Assembly (NCBI RefSeq): GCF_027533845.1
Contig: NZ_JAPZVN010000011.1
Location: forward strand, 167,628 to 231,627
Length of the DNA: 64,000 nt
From: Streptomyces sp. RPT161
GTDB lineage: Bacteria > Actinomycetota > Actinomycetes > Streptomycetales > Streptomycetaceae
Reading direction: 5' to 3'
In this document: positions 63,042 through 64,000 of the stretch, piece by piece
How the letters are laid out: the number at the start of each line of letters is the position of its first letter
Numbering within the stretch: the first letter of the stretch is position 1
Translations under genes and position numbers: made by a program
Notes under the pieces: generated by a model
Seen by the model: only the letters and a program-made list of their open reading frames with translations
Databases searched by the model: none
Told to the model about the DNA's origin: nothing

Positions 63042-63145
63042 ATCGGATTCCCGGATACCGTCCACCAAGCGACGAGACGGCATCGTTCCGACGTGCGCTC
63101 CCCGTCGCCGTGCCGTGCCCGCCCTCGGACGAAAGCACCCTCCAC

Positions 63146-64000
63146 GTGACTGTTGACCTGGCGCCGCCCCCTCTGGCGGCGGTCACCGCCCCGCAACCGG
63201 ATCCGGCGCGACTGGCCGCCGCGTACGGCCTGAGGGTGAGCGGCGCCCGGCCGTCGCTGCCCGACTACGTCCGGCAGGTGTGGGCCCGTCGCCACTTCGT
63301 CGCCGCCTACGCGACCTCGCGGCTCGCGGCCATGTACGCCACGGCCAGGCTCGGCCAGGCCTGGCAGGTGATGACCCCGCTGCTCAACGCGGGCGTCTAC
63401 TACCTTGTGTTCGGGCTGCTGTTGGGTACCCGACACGGAATTCCGAACTACATCCCCTATCTGTGCACCGGCGTCTTCGTCTTCAACTTCACCCAGACCT
63501 CGGCGCTTTCCGGAACGCGGGCGATCTCCGACAACCTAGGGTTGATCAGGGTGCTCCAGTTCCCGCGGGCCTGTCTGCCGATCGCCATCACGCTCATCCA
63601 GCTCCAACAACTGCTTTTCTCCATGGGCGTGCTGGGCGTGATCGTGCTCGCCTGCGGGGTGCCGTTCACCGCGCACTGGCTGCTCGTGGTTCCGGCGCTG
63701 CTCCTCCAGTCGGTGTTCAACGCCGGAACGGCGCTGGCGCTGGCGCGGATCGGGGCGAAGGTCGCCGATGTCGCCCAACTCCTGCCCTTCCTGCTGCGCA
63801 CCTGGATGTACTTCTGCGGGATCTTCTACAACCTGCGGGTGTTCACGGCGCACGCCCCGCACTGGGTCGCCGCGCTACTGGAGGCCAATCCGGGCCTGAT
63901 CTACCTGACGTTGACCCGGTACGCCCTCATCGACACCGTGAGCGCGCAGAGCCTGCCGCCGCATGTGTGGCCGCTGGCACTGGGCTGGGCGGTGGTCATG
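63146..64000 (+). CDS. Polysaccharide/teichoic acid ABC export permease, 3' end off the window
   Basis: 285 codons are visible; the gene runs past the right edge. It starts GTG (VTVDLAPPPLAAVTAPQPDP). After a 45-residue N-terminal tail comes LPDYVRQVWARRHFVAAYAT, LGQAWQVMTPLLNAGVYYLV, TGVFVFNFTQTSALSGTRAI, NLGLIRVLQFPRACLPIAI and RTWMYFCGIFYNLRVF, the pattern of TagG/Wzm permeases. These export wall polysaccharide or teichoic-like polymers; the ATPase is expected just downstream. The ribosome site is weak and the start is uncertain. Confidence 0.85.
   Translation, partial: MTVDLAPPPLAAVTAPQPDPARLAAAYGLRVSGARPSLPDYVRQVWARRHFVAAYATSRLAAMYATARLGQAWQVMTPLLNAGVYYLVFGLLLGTRHGIPNYIPYLCTGVFVFNFTQTSALSGTRAISDNLGLIRVLQFPRACLPIAITLIQLQQLLFSMGVLGVIVLACGVPFTAHWLLVVPALLLQSVFNAGTALALARIGAKVADVAQLLPFLLRTWMYFCGIFYNLRVFTAHAPHWVAALLEANPGLIYLTLTRYALIDTVSAQSLPPHVWPLALGWAVVM

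Overview
The window is a high-GC actinobacterial chromosome segment with dense genes, GTG and TTG starts, long GC-rich hairpin terminators and many secreted proteins. It almost certainly comes from a streptomycete. A chaplin, a chitinase with a DasR-type site and a MurT/GatD pair all fit this. The order ureABCFGD-tap, with bioF/bioB-bioA-bioD, clpP-like, pfkA and murT-gatD nearby, matches what I recall of the Streptomyces coelicolor SCO12xx region (recalled, not checked). Three peptidases of acid-active families (one G1, two S53) within about 6 kb hint at an acid-tolerant lineage. That is inference.

Layout. 0-8 kb: purB (cut by the window edge), an SGNH hydrolase, an ICMT-like membrane methyltransferase, two coupled CNNM/CorC proteins, a GNAT acetyltransferase with a decayed second copy, then a gene-poor kilobase and a two-module secreted protein. 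8.4-10.7 kb: an APH-like kinase, a ribbon-helix-helix/Doc-like toxin-antitoxin pair and a methyltransferase. 10.7-15.3 kb: biotin synthesis, bioD-bioA-bioB on the minus strand and bioF diverging. 15.5-18.3 kb: an anti-sigma-type ATPase, an NlpC/P60 hydrolase behind a c-di-AMP (ydaO) riboswitch, and a ClpP homologue that has lost two of three catalytic residues, divergent from an orphan Phd antitoxin. 18.5-25 kb: urease ureABCFGD (no ureE) and tripeptidyl aminopeptidase.

25-35 kb: a DUF1707 protein, a decayed epimerase end, plsC, ctaG, pfkA, gatD-murT (lipid II amidation), peptide deformylase, and a TetR/acyl-CoA dehydrogenase divergent pair with a clear palindromic operator. 35-40.5 kb: small orphans, a CYTH relic, a FUSC transporter, an orphan winged-helix protein behind a possible leader peptide, and fumarylacetoacetase. 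40.5-53 kb is a secretome island: G1 peptidase, two S53 peptidases, a trypsin-like protease, a glycoside hydrolase-like protein and secreted unknowns, with a dual-HTH regulator and a MarR/ferredoxin/P450 unit among them.

53-64 kb: a UbiE-like methyltransferase, a mycothiol-fold protein, an IS630 relic, RidA, a poly-histidine secreted mini-protein, a chaplin, an ABC exporter with its own two-component system, a GH18 chitinase, a TetR regulator and a truncated polysaccharide-export permease. I saw no rRNA, tRNA, CRISPR array, intact insertion sequence or attachment site. The main oddities are the pseudo-protease ClpP, the Doc-like toxin with a rewritten Fic motif, the acid-peptidase cluster, and several genes caught in decay.
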